Positions 16,049 through 23,958 of a DNA stretch of 64,000 bases are shown piece by piece. Location of the stretch: positions 1 to 64,000 of the forward strand of contig JAGCWD010000109.1 of NCBI GenBank assembly GCA_017962025.1, read 5' to 3'. The position numbers and the translations under genes are program-made. The notes below the pieces were generated by a model that was not told where the DNA came from, made no database searches, and saw nothing but the letters and a program-made list of their open reading frames with translations. This DNA comes from Bacteroidales bacterium (GTDB lineage: Bacteria; Bacteroidota; Bacteroidia; Bacteroidales; UBA932). Position 1 is the first letter of the stretch. Each line of letters begins with the position of its first letter.

Positions 16049-16270
16049 ATGATTATCTCAATTAAAGAAGACAATGTTACTGTCTCAGTCGAACTGGAAG
16101 AGGATGATTAGGACAAGAAACCCTCTTGTGTGGACGCAATGCTCGCGGCATTTGATGCCAAGCGAAGAGTGTTCCCTCTTGAGTCTGTTACGGAAGCTTA
16201 TTACTGGATTGATCCAGATAGTATAGGACTCCGGGATAAGGATGATCCTGTTAGGATGATGTATGAGTAA
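16049..16270 (+). pseudogene. Small gene interrupted by one in-frame TAG
   Basis: ATG at 16049, TAG at 16109-16111, then the same frame continues to TAA at 16268-16270 (74 codons in total). The first part ends in an acidic VSVELEEDD; the second reads DKKPSCVDAMLAAFDAKRR and ends YYWIDPDSIGLRDKDDP. An intact terminator follows. It could be a broken gene, a recoded one, or two tiny ORFs (an internal ATG lies at 16138). No family recognised. Confidence 0.45.
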
Positions 16271-16275
16271 TTTAA

Positions 16276-16304
16276 GGGAGAGCCAGATGGTTCTCCCTTT
16301 TTTA
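16276..16304 (+). terminator. Rho-independent terminator
   Basis: GGGAGA (16276-16281) pairs with TCTCCC (16292-16297), with an inner CC/GG pair, followed by a run of six T. It sits just after the stop of the interrupted small gene. Confidence 0.75.
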
Positions 16305-16334
16305 CTTTCATTATGGTTGTAGTAAAGGAAATAT

Positions 16335-16400
16335 GGTGGAGATTGTGACTGAGAAAGTAGAAAGAGAAGGCTCCTAGAGAAATCTGGGAGCCTTTATATT
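16335..16400 (+). repeat. ssb-tail copy D with hairpin
   Basis: GTGGAGATTGTGACTGAGAA reads VEIVTEKVE, matching the Ssb end VEIVANKVE. It is followed by the perfect hairpin AAGGCTCC (16367-16374) / GGAGCCTT (16387-16394) with loop TAGAGAAATCTG and TATATTTTG after it, nearly the same as the hairpin of copy C. It closes the segment that holds the DprA/HAD/PRTase operon. Confidence 0.75.
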
Positions 16401-16419
16401 TTGCCGATTAATGCTATAT

Positions 16420-16451
16420 TTGAGGGCTCCTCTTGGAAAACCATATATTTG
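16420..16451 (+). promoter_or_regulatory. Bacteroidales-type promoter
   Basis: TTG at 16420-16422 and TATATTTG at 16444-16451 (gap 21) fit the Bacteroidota -33/-7 pattern. The ATG of the 153-residue secreted-protein gene follows at 16468. A second TATATTTG lies at 16415-16422. Confidence 0.45.
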
Positions 16452-16467
16452 CTAAAAAAGATTGAAT

Positions 16468-16926
16468 ATGCAAAAAGTTGTTTCGCTGCTTTCGGTTCTT
16501 GTTTGTTTTATCATTACAGTTCCTTCTTTTGCACAATTGAACATTAAGTCGGAGCAGAAGAAAGTCGAAAGAATCGGGACCCTCCGTTCAACATATGCCT
16601 ATGTATATGTTCAAGATAGCACCTTCTTCCTCAATGTTCGTTCTTCAAATCAGTTTGATGACCCAACTTTGTTCTTTTTAGGAGAGACAACAGAATCCGC
16701 AATCATGACTTTGAATGATTTATGCGAGGTCTGTGAGTCTTTGGATGTCAACGCTTCTATAAGTGTTGAGGATGCAAAGGGACAGAGTGCCTTCATGGTC
16801 AAGAAAAAGATGCTGGGCAAACCCTATCTTGACTTTTCAGTTGAAGGGCAGGCGGGAGCGAGTAACCTCACTTTGGCGGAGTTCAAGAAAGCTATAGAGA
16901 TTATTCAATCGTACAATAAACAATAG
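16468..16926 (+). CDS. Small secreted protein of unknown function
   Basis: About 152 residues from ATG 16468; a TTG two codons earlier would extend it, but ATG fits the signal peptide better (MQKVVSLLSVLVCFIITVPSFAQ). The mature part is mixed alpha/beta with VQDSTFFLNVRSS and a helical ATESAIMTLNDLCEVC-like run. No family recognised. It is followed by AT-rich hairpins (AGGAAGTTG / CAACTCCCTTTTT near 16930) that probably end transcription. First gene after the last ssb-tail copy. Confidence 0.65.
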   Translation: MQKVVSLLSVLVCFIITVPSFAQLNIKSEQKKVERIGTLRSTYAYVYVQDSTFFLNVRSSNQFDDPTLFFLGETTESAIMTLNDLCEVCESLDVNASISVEDAKGQSAFMVKKKMLGKPYLDFSVEGQAGASNLTLAEFKKAIEIIQSYNKQ

Positions 16927-17325
16927 TCTTAGGAAGTTGCTCAACTCCCTTTTTCATGATTATAGCGATCCTCAGTGATGTGACGAGGGTTCCTTTTCTA
17001 ATTATTCACTTATCATTCCGGAGGGGTTTTCTTTGCAGATATCAAGGTTAAAAAGGAACTCGTGATATAATCAGCATCTGACATGAAGAATCATTAATTT
17101 GAAATCATTTCTACAAATCTCTCAACCAAATATCCATTCTTGTAAACCTCAAATCCCCTTCTCCCAGAGAGGGATCCCCAAAATTATTCACAACCAAGCT
17201 GCTTTCAAACTATATAATTGTCGCAAGAAATAGTGAAGATAATCGGCAATTGTGGTAGGACCTGATGGTTCCATGCTTCGTTAATTCAAGTTGAGAAGTA
17301 ATTCCTCGCCAAATACATACAAAAC
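16927..17325. other. Non-coding stretch with possible terminators and a dispersed repeat
   Basis: No convincing ORF. It begins with two weak hairpins followed by T-rich sequence (about 16930-16955 and 16969-16998). At 17001-17085 it carries a sequence (CACTTATCATTCCG, CGTGATATAATCAGCATCTG) that recurs in diverged form at 18134-18215. The rest is AT-rich with nothing recognised. Confidence 0.5.
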
Positions 17326-17358
17326 AAGGTGATACACCGTTTCCGAATGTATCACCTT
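17326..17358 (-). terminator. Terminator of the PH-SHOCT gene
   Basis: Perfect 11-bp inverted repeat AAGGTGATACA (17326-17336) / TGTATCACCTT (17348-17358). On the minus strand it is followed by a T-rich TGTTTTGTATG. It lies just past the stop of the gene at 17379-18014. Confidence 0.75.
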
Positions 17359-17378
17359 ATGCCTTTGTGTTAAATGAA

Positions 17379-18014
17379 TCAGTTATGATTGATTATCTTG
17401 TTTTTCATCGTTTTGAACTCCTCCTCCGTTATCAAGCCCTGCTTAAGTAGTTCGGAGAGTTCTTTGATTTCTTCTGCAGAGCTCTTTGGTTGCTGAATAG
17501 GTTTTATGTCCGCAATACCCAATGAGTCTGTCTTTGCAACCCCACCATTTTTTGCGGTATGAACAATGTCTATTTGTTCATTGATATAATTCCTGAAAGT
17601 AACAGGGTCAGCGATAACGGAAAACCTATTAGTAGGACCACCAGTCGTAACAACGACAGTCCCGTAATCAAGAATCCTTCCCAATAAGCCTTGGTTCACA
17701 GAAACTCCTTCACACCTACTAAGTTGTAATTCTATAGTCTGCCTTGAAATAAAACCATACTTATAAATAATGCGTGAACTCGTAAGAATACATTCTGTGA
17801 ACAATTTTAAGAACAGTCCTTTACAAAAACGATAAGCAGCAAAGACCCAAAATATAACAGGTATAAAAACAAGTCCACTTTCTCCTCCAAAGAATATCGT
17901 AGCAAGGATGGCCATCAATGACCAAAAGATACCCGGGAGAAATGCAGCCCAATGAATATGAGCCGTATACTTTATTTCCTCACCCTTTAACAGATTTTCT
18001 TTTACGTATCCCAT
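17379..18014 (-). CDS. Membrane PH-like (bPH2) protein with C-terminal SHOCT domain
   Basis: 211 residues. Two close membrane segments (~24-66: WAAFLPGIFWSLMAILATIFF and LVFIPVIFWVFAAYRF) are followed by a bacterial PH (bPH2) domain with TECILTSSRIIYKYGFISR, IELQLSRCEGVSV and DYGTVVVTTGG. A SHOCT motif ends the protein (EIKELSELLKQGLITEEEF). Such proteins are inner-membrane proteins of unclear function; SHOCT modules are thought to mediate oligomerisation. Divergent from the DUF4145 gene. AT-rich like its neighbours. Confidence 0.85.
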   Translation of the reverse strand: MGYVKENLLKGEEIKYTAHIHWAAFLPGIFWSLMAILATIFFGGESGLVFIPVIFWVFAAYRFCKGLFLKLFTECILTSSRIIYKYGFISRQTIELQLSRCEGVSVNQGLLGRILDYGTVVVTTGGPTNRFSVIADPVTFRNYINEQIDIVHTAKNGGVAKTDSLGIADIKPIQQPKSSAEEIKELSELLKQGLITEEEFKTMKNKIINHN

Positions 18015-18133
18015 AGCAATAATCGATTAATATGTGCTGCCTATAGCGACATTACAAAGGTATGGTATTTTCCTTGATGAACAAAGGCTAGCCTTCTGTT
18101 TTTCTTTCAGATGATACGATGATTCCACGGCGG

Positions 18134-18215
18134 ATAATACACTTGTCATTTCGGTGTGGACCTAAGAGAAATCAAGTTTGTAAAGAGGCACGTGATATAA
18201 GCAGCATTTGACAAG
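18134..18215. repeat. Dispersed intergenic repeat, second copy
   Basis: Matches 17001-17085 with divergence: ATACACTTGTCATTTCGG against ATTCACTTATCATTCCGG, then ATCAAG-TT, then CGTGATATAAGCAGCATTTG. Both copies are on the plus strand on either side of the PH-SHOCT gene. The 18015-18333 gap otherwise holds only a -7-like TATCTTTA near 18308, ahead of the DUF4145 gene. Confidence 0.5.
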
Positions 18216-18333
18216 ACGACGTGTTTCTTCTATGTTTCAAAAGTAATGTGTGATAATCATGCTGAGAAGATAGAAGATGGATGTGCCAAGATATGGGATA
18301 AAGTGAGTATCTTTACACCAAGATTAATGTAAT

Positions 18334-19008
18334 ATGGAGAGACAAGTCCCTATTCTTAATGGCAACGGATTTATTGATGTTCAAAGTATTCCACAGCTAA
18401 TTTGCCCTTCATGCGGTAAGATAATTACAGTTATCCTTCTCTCCGCATTCGATGAACCTTTAGATGGAAAACGCTTATTTATAGGTTATTTCAGCTGTTG
18501 TGGAGCCTGGTCTGTCATTTCTTGTAATCAAACTGGTAAAAAGGTGGATATATTCGCCTCTTGGCAAATAGATCCTTATTATCCCATACCCCATAAATAT
18601 TTCTCATCTACCATCAACAGGATTAGTCCACAGTTTGAAACCATCTATAATGAAGCTCTAACTGCTCAAAAGTTGAAATTGCTTAGTATCTGTGGAGCGG
18701 GATATCGGAAAGCCCTCGAGTGTTTGATAAAAGATTACTGCATACATCTGCATAATGATCGCAAAGAAACCATAATTAAATGTGACACAGGGGTTTGCAT
18801 AGGGGACAATATAGACAGTCAAACGGTAAAAGAAATAGCTGAACGAGCAATTTGGTTGGGTAACGATGAGAGTCATTATGCAAAGAGATGGACAGACAAG
18901 GACACTGACGATTTAGTGGAAGTGATTAGTTTTTTGTGCAAGGCAATCGAGCAAGATGAAGAACGGAAACAACTTCTTGCAGAAATGCCTGAACAAAAGA
19001 AGAAATAG
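18334..19008 (+). CDS. DUF4145 domain protein
   Basis: 224 residues, cytosolic. The N-terminus holds a CPSCGK motif and an FSCCGAWSV motif, which may bind zinc. The C-terminal ~130 residues fit DUF4145: ALTAQKLKLLSICGAGYRKALECLIKDYC-like helix pair, then ERAIWLGNDESHY and DDLVEVISFLCKAI. DUF4145 is common in restriction and other defence loci as a helical accessory domain; its activity is not known. The stop codon abuts directly the 32-bp repeat array at 19009. Confidence 0.85.
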   Translation: MERQVPILNGNGFIDVQSIPQLICPSCGKIITVILLSAFDEPLDGKRLFIGYFSCCGAWSVISCNQTGKKVDIFASWQIDPYYPIPHKYFSSTINRISPQFETIYNEALTAQKLKLLSICGAGYRKALECLIKDYCIHLHNDRKETIIKCDTGVCIGDNIDSQTVKEIAERAIWLGNDESHYAKRWTDKDTDDLVEVISFLCKAIEQDEERKQLLAEMPEQKKK

Positions 19009-19136
19009 GTTTGAATCAACCTTGATTTGTCCAAAACAGGTTCGATTCGTACCCGTTTTTCTGCAAAACAGGTTTGAACAAACCTGTAATCGTGCAAAAT
19101 AGGGTTGAAATAAACCTATACTCTTAAGATTTATAG
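19009..19136. repeat. Degenerate 32-bp tandem repeat array, second locus
   Basis: Four units of exactly 32 bp start at 19009, 19041, 19073 and 19105, directly after the DUF4145 stop codon. They begin GTTTGAATC, TTCGATTCG, TTTGAACAA and TTGAAATAA. The first and third carry AACCT near position 10, and the first three end in CAAAACAGG or CAAAATAGG. They belong to the same family as the array at 1996-2219, about 17 kb away. An inner palindrome, AGGTTTGAACAAACCT, bridges units two and three. Confidence 0.8.
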
Positions 19137-19149
19137 AGGAAATAATCGT

Positions 19150-19470
19150 ATCTTTGATGTACGCAAAGAACAGTCTTTGCCAGTTATTTGAAATAGCACA
19201 TTTTTCGCGACGAACATACTACCTAAAACGCCGAAAAAAGGCCCTACAAGTCATCGCAGGCAGGTTTTTGGGGCGGACATCGAGTCTCGTTTTCCGCTCT
19301 CCAAGGCCTTTGCGATATGCGAAGGCCTTTGTATTTTGGGTAAAAACAGCCCTGCAGGTCGTTGTAGGGCTGGTGACCTGTGAAAGGACTATTTTGAATA
19401 TGGACGATAATTGCGAGAAAATGTCATTTTTTGCGACCATTTTCCCGCAAGGTTAATTGTGGTCGCAAAT
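19150..19470. other. Highly folded non-coding element
   Basis: It starts with a -7-like TATCTTTG (19150-19157) and a GCAAAGA / TCTTTGC hairpin. Further inverted repeats follow: GCCCTGCA / TGTAGGGC (19349-19370) with a related partner at 19240-19259, a double AAGGCCTT hairpin around 19303-19328, TTGCGAGAAAATG / CATTTTCCCGCAA (19411-19450), and an overlapping alternative TTTGCGACCA / TGGTCGCAAA (19430-19469). The weak ORF across it (from ATG 19157) is Arg/Lys-rich and crosses these hairpins, so it is probably not a gene. It could be a structured RNA or a mobile palindromic element. Confidence 0.5.
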
Positions 19471-19492
19471 CAGCTCGGAGCTCCATAGTCAT

Positions 19493-21469
19493 TTATACAA
19501 ATCCCGTATGTCCGCCCTTCACCCTGAGCACAAGCATGGTAAGGTCATCACTTTGCTCTGCATCGCCGACAAACTCCTTGACAGAGTCCAACATATTTGC
19601 AACCAGGTTCTTGGGTGCGGTTTCCGTCAATTGGCCGGCGAGATTGGAGATTACCCTGTCTTCTCCGAACATAGATCCATCCTCGCGGGCCGCTTCAGTG
19701 AGCCCGTCCGTATAGAGGAAGAGAACAGATCCTGGAGCAAACTCCGTTGTCTGCAGCGTGTACTTCCAATCGGACATGATGCCGACCGGGACATTGGCAT
19801 CAGTATCCAGGAAACGAGGAGATCCGTCAACCATGATTATCGGAGCATTATGACCGGCGTTGCAATACTTCAACTTCCCGGTTTTCAGGTCAAGTTCACC
19901 TGCAAAGAGCGTCACGAACATCAGGCTCTCATTACGTGCTGCCATCGAAGAATTGATGACAGAGACCAGTTTGTCCGGACCATCTTCAGAAGCCGAAAGT
20001 GTCCTGAACATGGAGCTGATGACGGCCATCACCAAGGAAGCCGGAATACCCTTGCCGGAAACATCTCCGATACAGAAGTGCAGTTTGCCGTCACGGATAC
20101 AGAAATCGTAAAGGTCCCCTCCGACTGCTTTCGCAGGGATGAGGCTGCCGAATATGTCGATGTCGTCCCTGTCAGGGAAAGCCGGCCAGGTCATAGGAAG
20201 CATAGACATCTGGATATTCCTGGCTATATCCAATTCGTTTTCCATCGAAGCCTTCTGAGCAGTCGTTTCGGTCAGTTCTTCAATGTACTTGGAAAGAGAC
20301 TTCTGCATATCGTCGAACGAGTCTCTAAGAAGACGTACCTCATCCTCGCTCCTGATTTCGGGAAGCTGGGTGTCAAACTTGCCGCGGGCCACTTCTGTAG
20401 CGGAGCTGGCAAGCTGTACAAGTGGCTGTGAAAACTTTTTGATTACATTGCGACAAATCATGGACACTATCGTCAAGCCGAAAAGTATAAGCATCAGGAT
20501 AATGAACCCAAGAGTGAAGGCAGGTCGGCGCAAAGTGGCCATCGGTACTGCAATTCCCATGGACCATCCGGAATCCGAAACAGGGGCATAAAAGACGCCA
20601 TACTTACGGCCATCCATCCTGACGGTTTCTTCTCCTGTCATTCCTGCACACATCGCCTCTCCCAGTTTCCGGTATTTATCAGAAACTACGGAATCCGCAT
20701 AATCATAAAAACTACCTCCATCCAGGAAGCGGTTCTTGTCAGGATGCACGATGTATTCCCCTTCGGGGCCTAAAATAAAACTAAATATGCCATATCTCCT
20801 GTCGTCAAGGGTTTCCGGCGTCGAGTCCATCTTATTCTCCCTTCTGTCAATTTCGGCCAATAGACTGCCAAGCCAGAAAAGGGACATATCCGCACCAAAG
20901 ACTCCTGCAAACTTCCCTTCAGGAGAAGTGATAGGAATACTGTAGGTGCACAGCAGGGTACCGGCTCCATCCTTGTCGAGATATGGCTTGGACCAGGTTC
21001 CTCCGGGGGCTGACAAACCAGAAGTGAACCATTCGGACTGATGGTAGTCGTGGGAAGCTGAACCTATGTCCTTAACGGATGCTCCAGCATCGGTATAAGT
21101 AGCATAGGGTTCAAACCACCTTCCTTTCTCCTCGAAATAGTCGGGAACGAAAGCCATCCCGCACCCTGACAGATTACGGTTTACCGATATCTCATACTCC
21201 AGAGTCGAGACAATGATCTCCGGAGAAGTAATATGCCAGGTAACCTCATCCGCTATATTGACGGCAGAAACTTCGACCTTTTCGAGGTTGGCCGTAATAA
21301 TGCGGCTGATATTTTCGATGGCATCCGCGAAGCGATCTTTAAACGAAGAATAGATTCCACTTGCCGCTACGATGAAAGCTACTATGGAGGTGACAGCCAT
21401 GGTAACCAGGACAATGATGACTATGGTCCTGGTCAATCTGCCGGAAAATGATTTCAAACGCTTGCTCAT
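19493..21469 (-). CDS. Membrane sensor with HAMP and PP2C (SpoIIE/RsbU) phosphatase
   Basis: About 658 residues from ATG 21469; a TTG upstream would add three. Order: transmembrane segment (~13-35), a large periplasmic Cache-type sensor (~40-330, with FVPDYFEEKGRWFEPYAT and GVFGADMSLFWLG), a second transmembrane segment (~333-355), HAMP, a coiled linker (ENELDIARNIQMSMLP) and the PP2C/SpoIIE domain (~430-655) with GGDLYDF, CIGDVSGKG, YCNAGHNAP and LYTDGLTEA. The metal-binding Asp/Gly motifs are complete. It would dephosphorylate an anti-sigma antagonist in response to an external signal. Follows the serpin gene in the same direction. Confidence 0.92.
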   Translation of the reverse strand: MSKRLKSFSGRLTRTIVIIVLVTMAVTSIVAFIVAASGIYSSFKDRFADAIENISRIITANLEKVEVSAVNIADEVTWHITSPEIIVSTLEYEISVNRNLSGCGMAFVPDYFEEKGRWFEPYATYTDAGASVKDIGSASHDYHQSEWFTSGLSAPGGTWSKPYLDKDGAGTLLCTYSIPITSPEGKFAGVFGADMSLFWLGSLLAEIDRRENKMDSTPETLDDRRYGIFSFILGPEGEYIVHPDKNRFLDGGSFYDYADSVVSDKYRKLGEAMCAGMTGEETVRMDGRKYGVFYAPVSDSGWSMGIAVPMATLRRPAFTLGFIILMLILFGLTIVSMICRNVIKKFSQPLVQLASSATEVARGKFDTQLPEIRSEDEVRLLRDSFDDMQKSLSKYIEELTETTAQKASMENELDIARNIQMSMLPMTWPAFPDRDDIDIFGSLIPAKAVGGDLYDFCIRDGKLHFCIGDVSGKGIPASLVMAVISSMFRTLSASEDGPDKLVSVINSSMAARNESLMFVTLFAGELDLKTGKLKYCNAGHNAPIIMVDGSPRFLDTDANVPVGIMSDWKYTLQTTEFAPGSVLFLYTDGLTEAAREDGSMFGEDRVISNLAGQLTETAPKNLVANMLDSVKEFVGDAEQSDDLTMLVLRVKGGHTGFV

Positions 21470-21547
21470 AACAAGCAAAGATAATCATAATTGTTTCCGG
21501 CACAAAGTGTTCCTTGCCTTTGATAATAAAACTAGGCAAACAGGCTT

Positions 21548-22789
21548 CTATTCGGCAAAGGTACCCATGAACAAGATAGCACCGGAAGTGGTCTCCCTTA
21601 TCATGAACATGAAGGGATGGTCGCAGTTGAAGTGTATGACAGTTCCAGGGCCCGGTGAAGTCACCCCTTTTATCACATGAGCTGTCACGGCTGCAGCCTG
21701 GCTACCGCTCTCGTCCACATCGATGACTGACTTTTGTATGGTCCTGTCCACCCAGAGAGTCCAATTGTCGTTTGAGCACATCTTTTTGAGATCGGCCTTA
21801 CCTTTTTCATATGCCAGGGGCATACCCATTGCCACGAGGGCATCCTTCAGATCATATTCAGCCTCCATCTTGAACTTCGGCAGGGCCAGTTCGACTTTGT
21901 GGGTTCCGCGGTAGGTGAACATGTTTTTCCACCCTTCACCAGTCATCTTACCTATGAAGCTCTTGAAATCGACTTCCGGGTCAGGAAGGATGATGTCCAT
22001 CACGAACGCTCCGTTTCCGTAGGGCAGTTCGCACATCCTGATCTTCTCGTCTTCAGTTTCAGCATACTTGAATTGCTTCGAAATGTGCATGAATTCCTTC
22101 TTCACTGACTTTGAGTCAATAGTCGAGAAGATGCCCTCAGCAGTCTGTGAACTCTCGAACTTCTCATTCCATTTCCCGTTGAAATAAAGGGCATTCATAA
22201 GGATCAAGACCGTCTCTGGACTCAGCTCCTTGAGGAAATCAGGAATCATTTTGTTGGTTTTGTCGGAGCACCATTTGTTTATTGTCTTGACGGCGTCCCG
22301 GGAGCTGAAATCAAGGTTCTTCACATAGGCATCATAGTTCTTTGACATTCCGTCGGCAAAAGTCTTGCTGACGGGGAACTTTTCCTCCACCCACAAGGCG
22401 TTGGCAATCTCAAGTATTGTGGATGTGTCCACCTTCCTCAATCCGGAGACCAGGGTGTTGTAGGCTGAATTGACATCATTGATACTGAAGCCTTCATAGC
22501 CCAGTGTCCTTACTATCTGGGAATAGGTTTCCCCGCTGGCACCGTTGGCCAGCATGCAAGTTGCGATGTGGGCGCTGAGAGGTGAAATGAATATGTTCTT
22601 GTAGCCGTTCCTAGTGGACACTTCCCGGAAAAGATTGAACGAGAAATCCATTCCGGCATCCAACACTTCGGCCTCTGCCTTAGTCAGCACGATGTCCACC
22701 CTCTCCGGGATGACAACGTCAGGATCTTCCTTGCTGCAGGAAATGAAGGCGGCTGCAATCACGCACGCCAGCATCAAAGTCTTTTTCAT
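21548..22789 (-). CDS. Serpin-family lipoprotein (second serpin)
   Basis: About 413 residues from ATG 22789. Lipoprotein signal MKKTLMLACVIAAAFISC. Serpin landmarks: FSFNLFREVS, IFISPLSAHIATCML, LMNALYFNGKW, hinge DESGSQAAAVTA, and C-terminal HPFMFMIRETTSGAILFMGTF. The reactive loop lies between the hinge and IHFNCDHPF, with IKGVTSPGPGT as the variable part. It lies 11 bases after the anti-sigma/OMP gene, so it is very likely expressed with the ECF sigma factor. GC-richer than the serpin at 3294-4565, and clearly a different lineage. Confidence 0.93.
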   Translation of the reverse strand: MKKTLMLACVIAAAFISCSKEDPDVVIPERVDIVLTKAEAEVLDAGMDFSFNLFREVSTRNGYKNIFISPLSAHIATCMLANGASGETYSQIVRTLGYEGFSINDVNSAYNTLVSGLRKVDTSTILEIANALWVEEKFPVSKTFADGMSKNYDAYVKNLDFSSRDAVKTINKWCSDKTNKMIPDFLKELSPETVLILMNALYFNGKWNEKFESSQTAEGIFSTIDSKSVKKEFMHISKQFKYAETEDEKIRMCELPYGNGAFVMDIILPDPEVDFKSFIGKMTGEGWKNMFTYRGTHKVELALPKFKMEAEYDLKDALVAMGMPLAYEKGKADLKKMCSNDNWTLWVDRTIQKSVIDVDESGSQAAAVTAHVIKGVTSPGPGTVIHFNCDHPFMFMIRETTSGAILFMGTFAE

Positions 22790-22800
22790 ATTGTTCAAAT

Positions 22801-23958
22801 TTATAAATTAATTCTCAAACCTGTAGCGACTGAAAACATTAAAGGATTCTCGCTACGGTAGGTTTTAAGCACACGTTTCCCAGACCGCACATCCCAATTA
22901 AGCTCAGGCTCGAGATAAATGCCGATTCTTTCAGTGAGATTCACCTGCCCTCCTGCAGCCCCTAAAACGAAGAACCCGAAGCCGTCTCCTCTGATTTTTC
23001 TCCCAGCGAAGGTAGCTCCAAGGCAATAATCTCCGGTAAATCCGCCGCCAAGATAGACATCAAACCACCGGCGTGAAACGAGAGTCCAGTCAAGCCGCAC
23101 TGGGATCCCAAGGTAGTGGGCGAATTGCTTTTTCTCACCTGATAGTGAATAAAAAAAGGAAGAACGATAAAGGCTGTATTCCAGTCCCGTCGTTATGCCG
23201 AGTCTTTCAGAAATGGGGACCCGAAGGGACATCCCTGCTTTGATAGGGAAATAATGTTTTTCCCCGGTGAACAAGTCAGGGTTATAGACTATAGCAGAAG
23301 CAGGACCTTTTAAATCCGCATTTGCATAATTCTGAAGTCCTTGATTTATATCTGCTTGTTTGCTATTGGCAGTATTGCCCACAAGAGACGTCACGACAGC
23401 GGCAATCAGGCCACCTCCGGTAACCGCACCGGCAACAGGTGCGATTTTAAGATTGAAAGGCTTCTTTTCCTCATTGTCAGGAATGAATGGAGAGGTTTGA
23501 GCTTCATTGGTAACCACAGATTCTTGCCGGTCTTCAGGAGTTTCTTGCTGACTATCAGAGGGTTCTTGCTGACTTTGAAGAAGTTCTGCAGGCTGCGTTT
23601 CCGGTTCTTTTCCTGCTTCCTCAATAAAACTGGTAACTTTCGGAGTGAAAATATGAGAGACAACCGGCTGCTCAGAAACTATCGGGGATGGCTCTACCGG
23701 TTCATCAACCTGCGCCATCGGAACTGCAGGCTGTGGGATAATCTGGATTTCCTCCTCAGGAATGGAAGTCGGACGTAGGAACAGGATTGCGGCCAATCCG
23801 GCTGCAACCGCAGGTACTATCGCCCAGATCACAGGGAAACGCCTAGTGACATGAACAGTGCCGTCCCGACGGGCACGGAACTCTGAAAAGACACTTTCGG
23901 GAAGAGTGTCATCGAACTCTTCCATCTTATCTTTGATTATGTCTTCCCACTGTTTCAT
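22801..23958 (-). CDS. Anti-sigma-like protein fused to an outer-membrane beta-barrel domain
   Basis: 385 residues. The cytoplasmic N-terminus (~1-40: KQWEDIIKDKMEEFDDTLP) is like those of short Bacteroidota anti-sigma proteins. One transmembrane segment follows (VIWAIVPAVAAGLAAILFL, ~43-61), then a long Pro/Glu/Gln-rich linker (~65-170), a hydrophobic Gly/Ala stretch (APVAGAVTGGGLIAAVV), and a C-terminal barrel-like domain (~215-385) with alternating strands, ending FSVATGLRINL. It overlaps the ECF sigma gene by 4 bases, so it is probably its regulator. An inner-membrane anchor plus an outer-membrane-type domain in one chain is unusual. Confidence 0.8.
   Translation of the reverse strand: MKQWEDIIKDKMEEFDDTLPESVFSEFRARRDGTVHVTRRFPVIWAIVPAVAAGLAAILFLRPTSIPEEEIQIIPQPAVPMAQVDEPVEPSPIVSEQPVVSHIFTPKVTSFIEEAGKEPETQPAELLQSQQEPSDSQQETPEDRQESVVTNEAQTSPFIPDNEEKKPFNLKIAPVAGAVTGGGLIAAVVTSLVGNTANSKQADINQGLQNYANADLKGPASAIVYNPDLFTGEKHYFPIKAGMSLRVPISERLGITTGLEYSLYRSSFFYSLSGEKKQFAHYLGIPVRLDWTLVSRRWFDVYLGGGFTGDYCLGATFAGRKIRGDGFGFFVLGAAGGQVNLTERIGIYLEPELNWDVRSGKRVLKTYRSENPLMFSVATGLRINL

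Noticed and set aside
19157..19456. 100-residue Arg/Lys-rich ORF
   Set aside because: Crosses several strong hairpins and includes two related palindromic blocks in its translation; more likely a structured element than a gene, though a small protein cannot be excluded.
19457..20431. 324-codon plus-strand ORF
   Set aside because: Antisense to the PP2C domain of the sensor phosphatase, His/Arg-rich composition, no motif.
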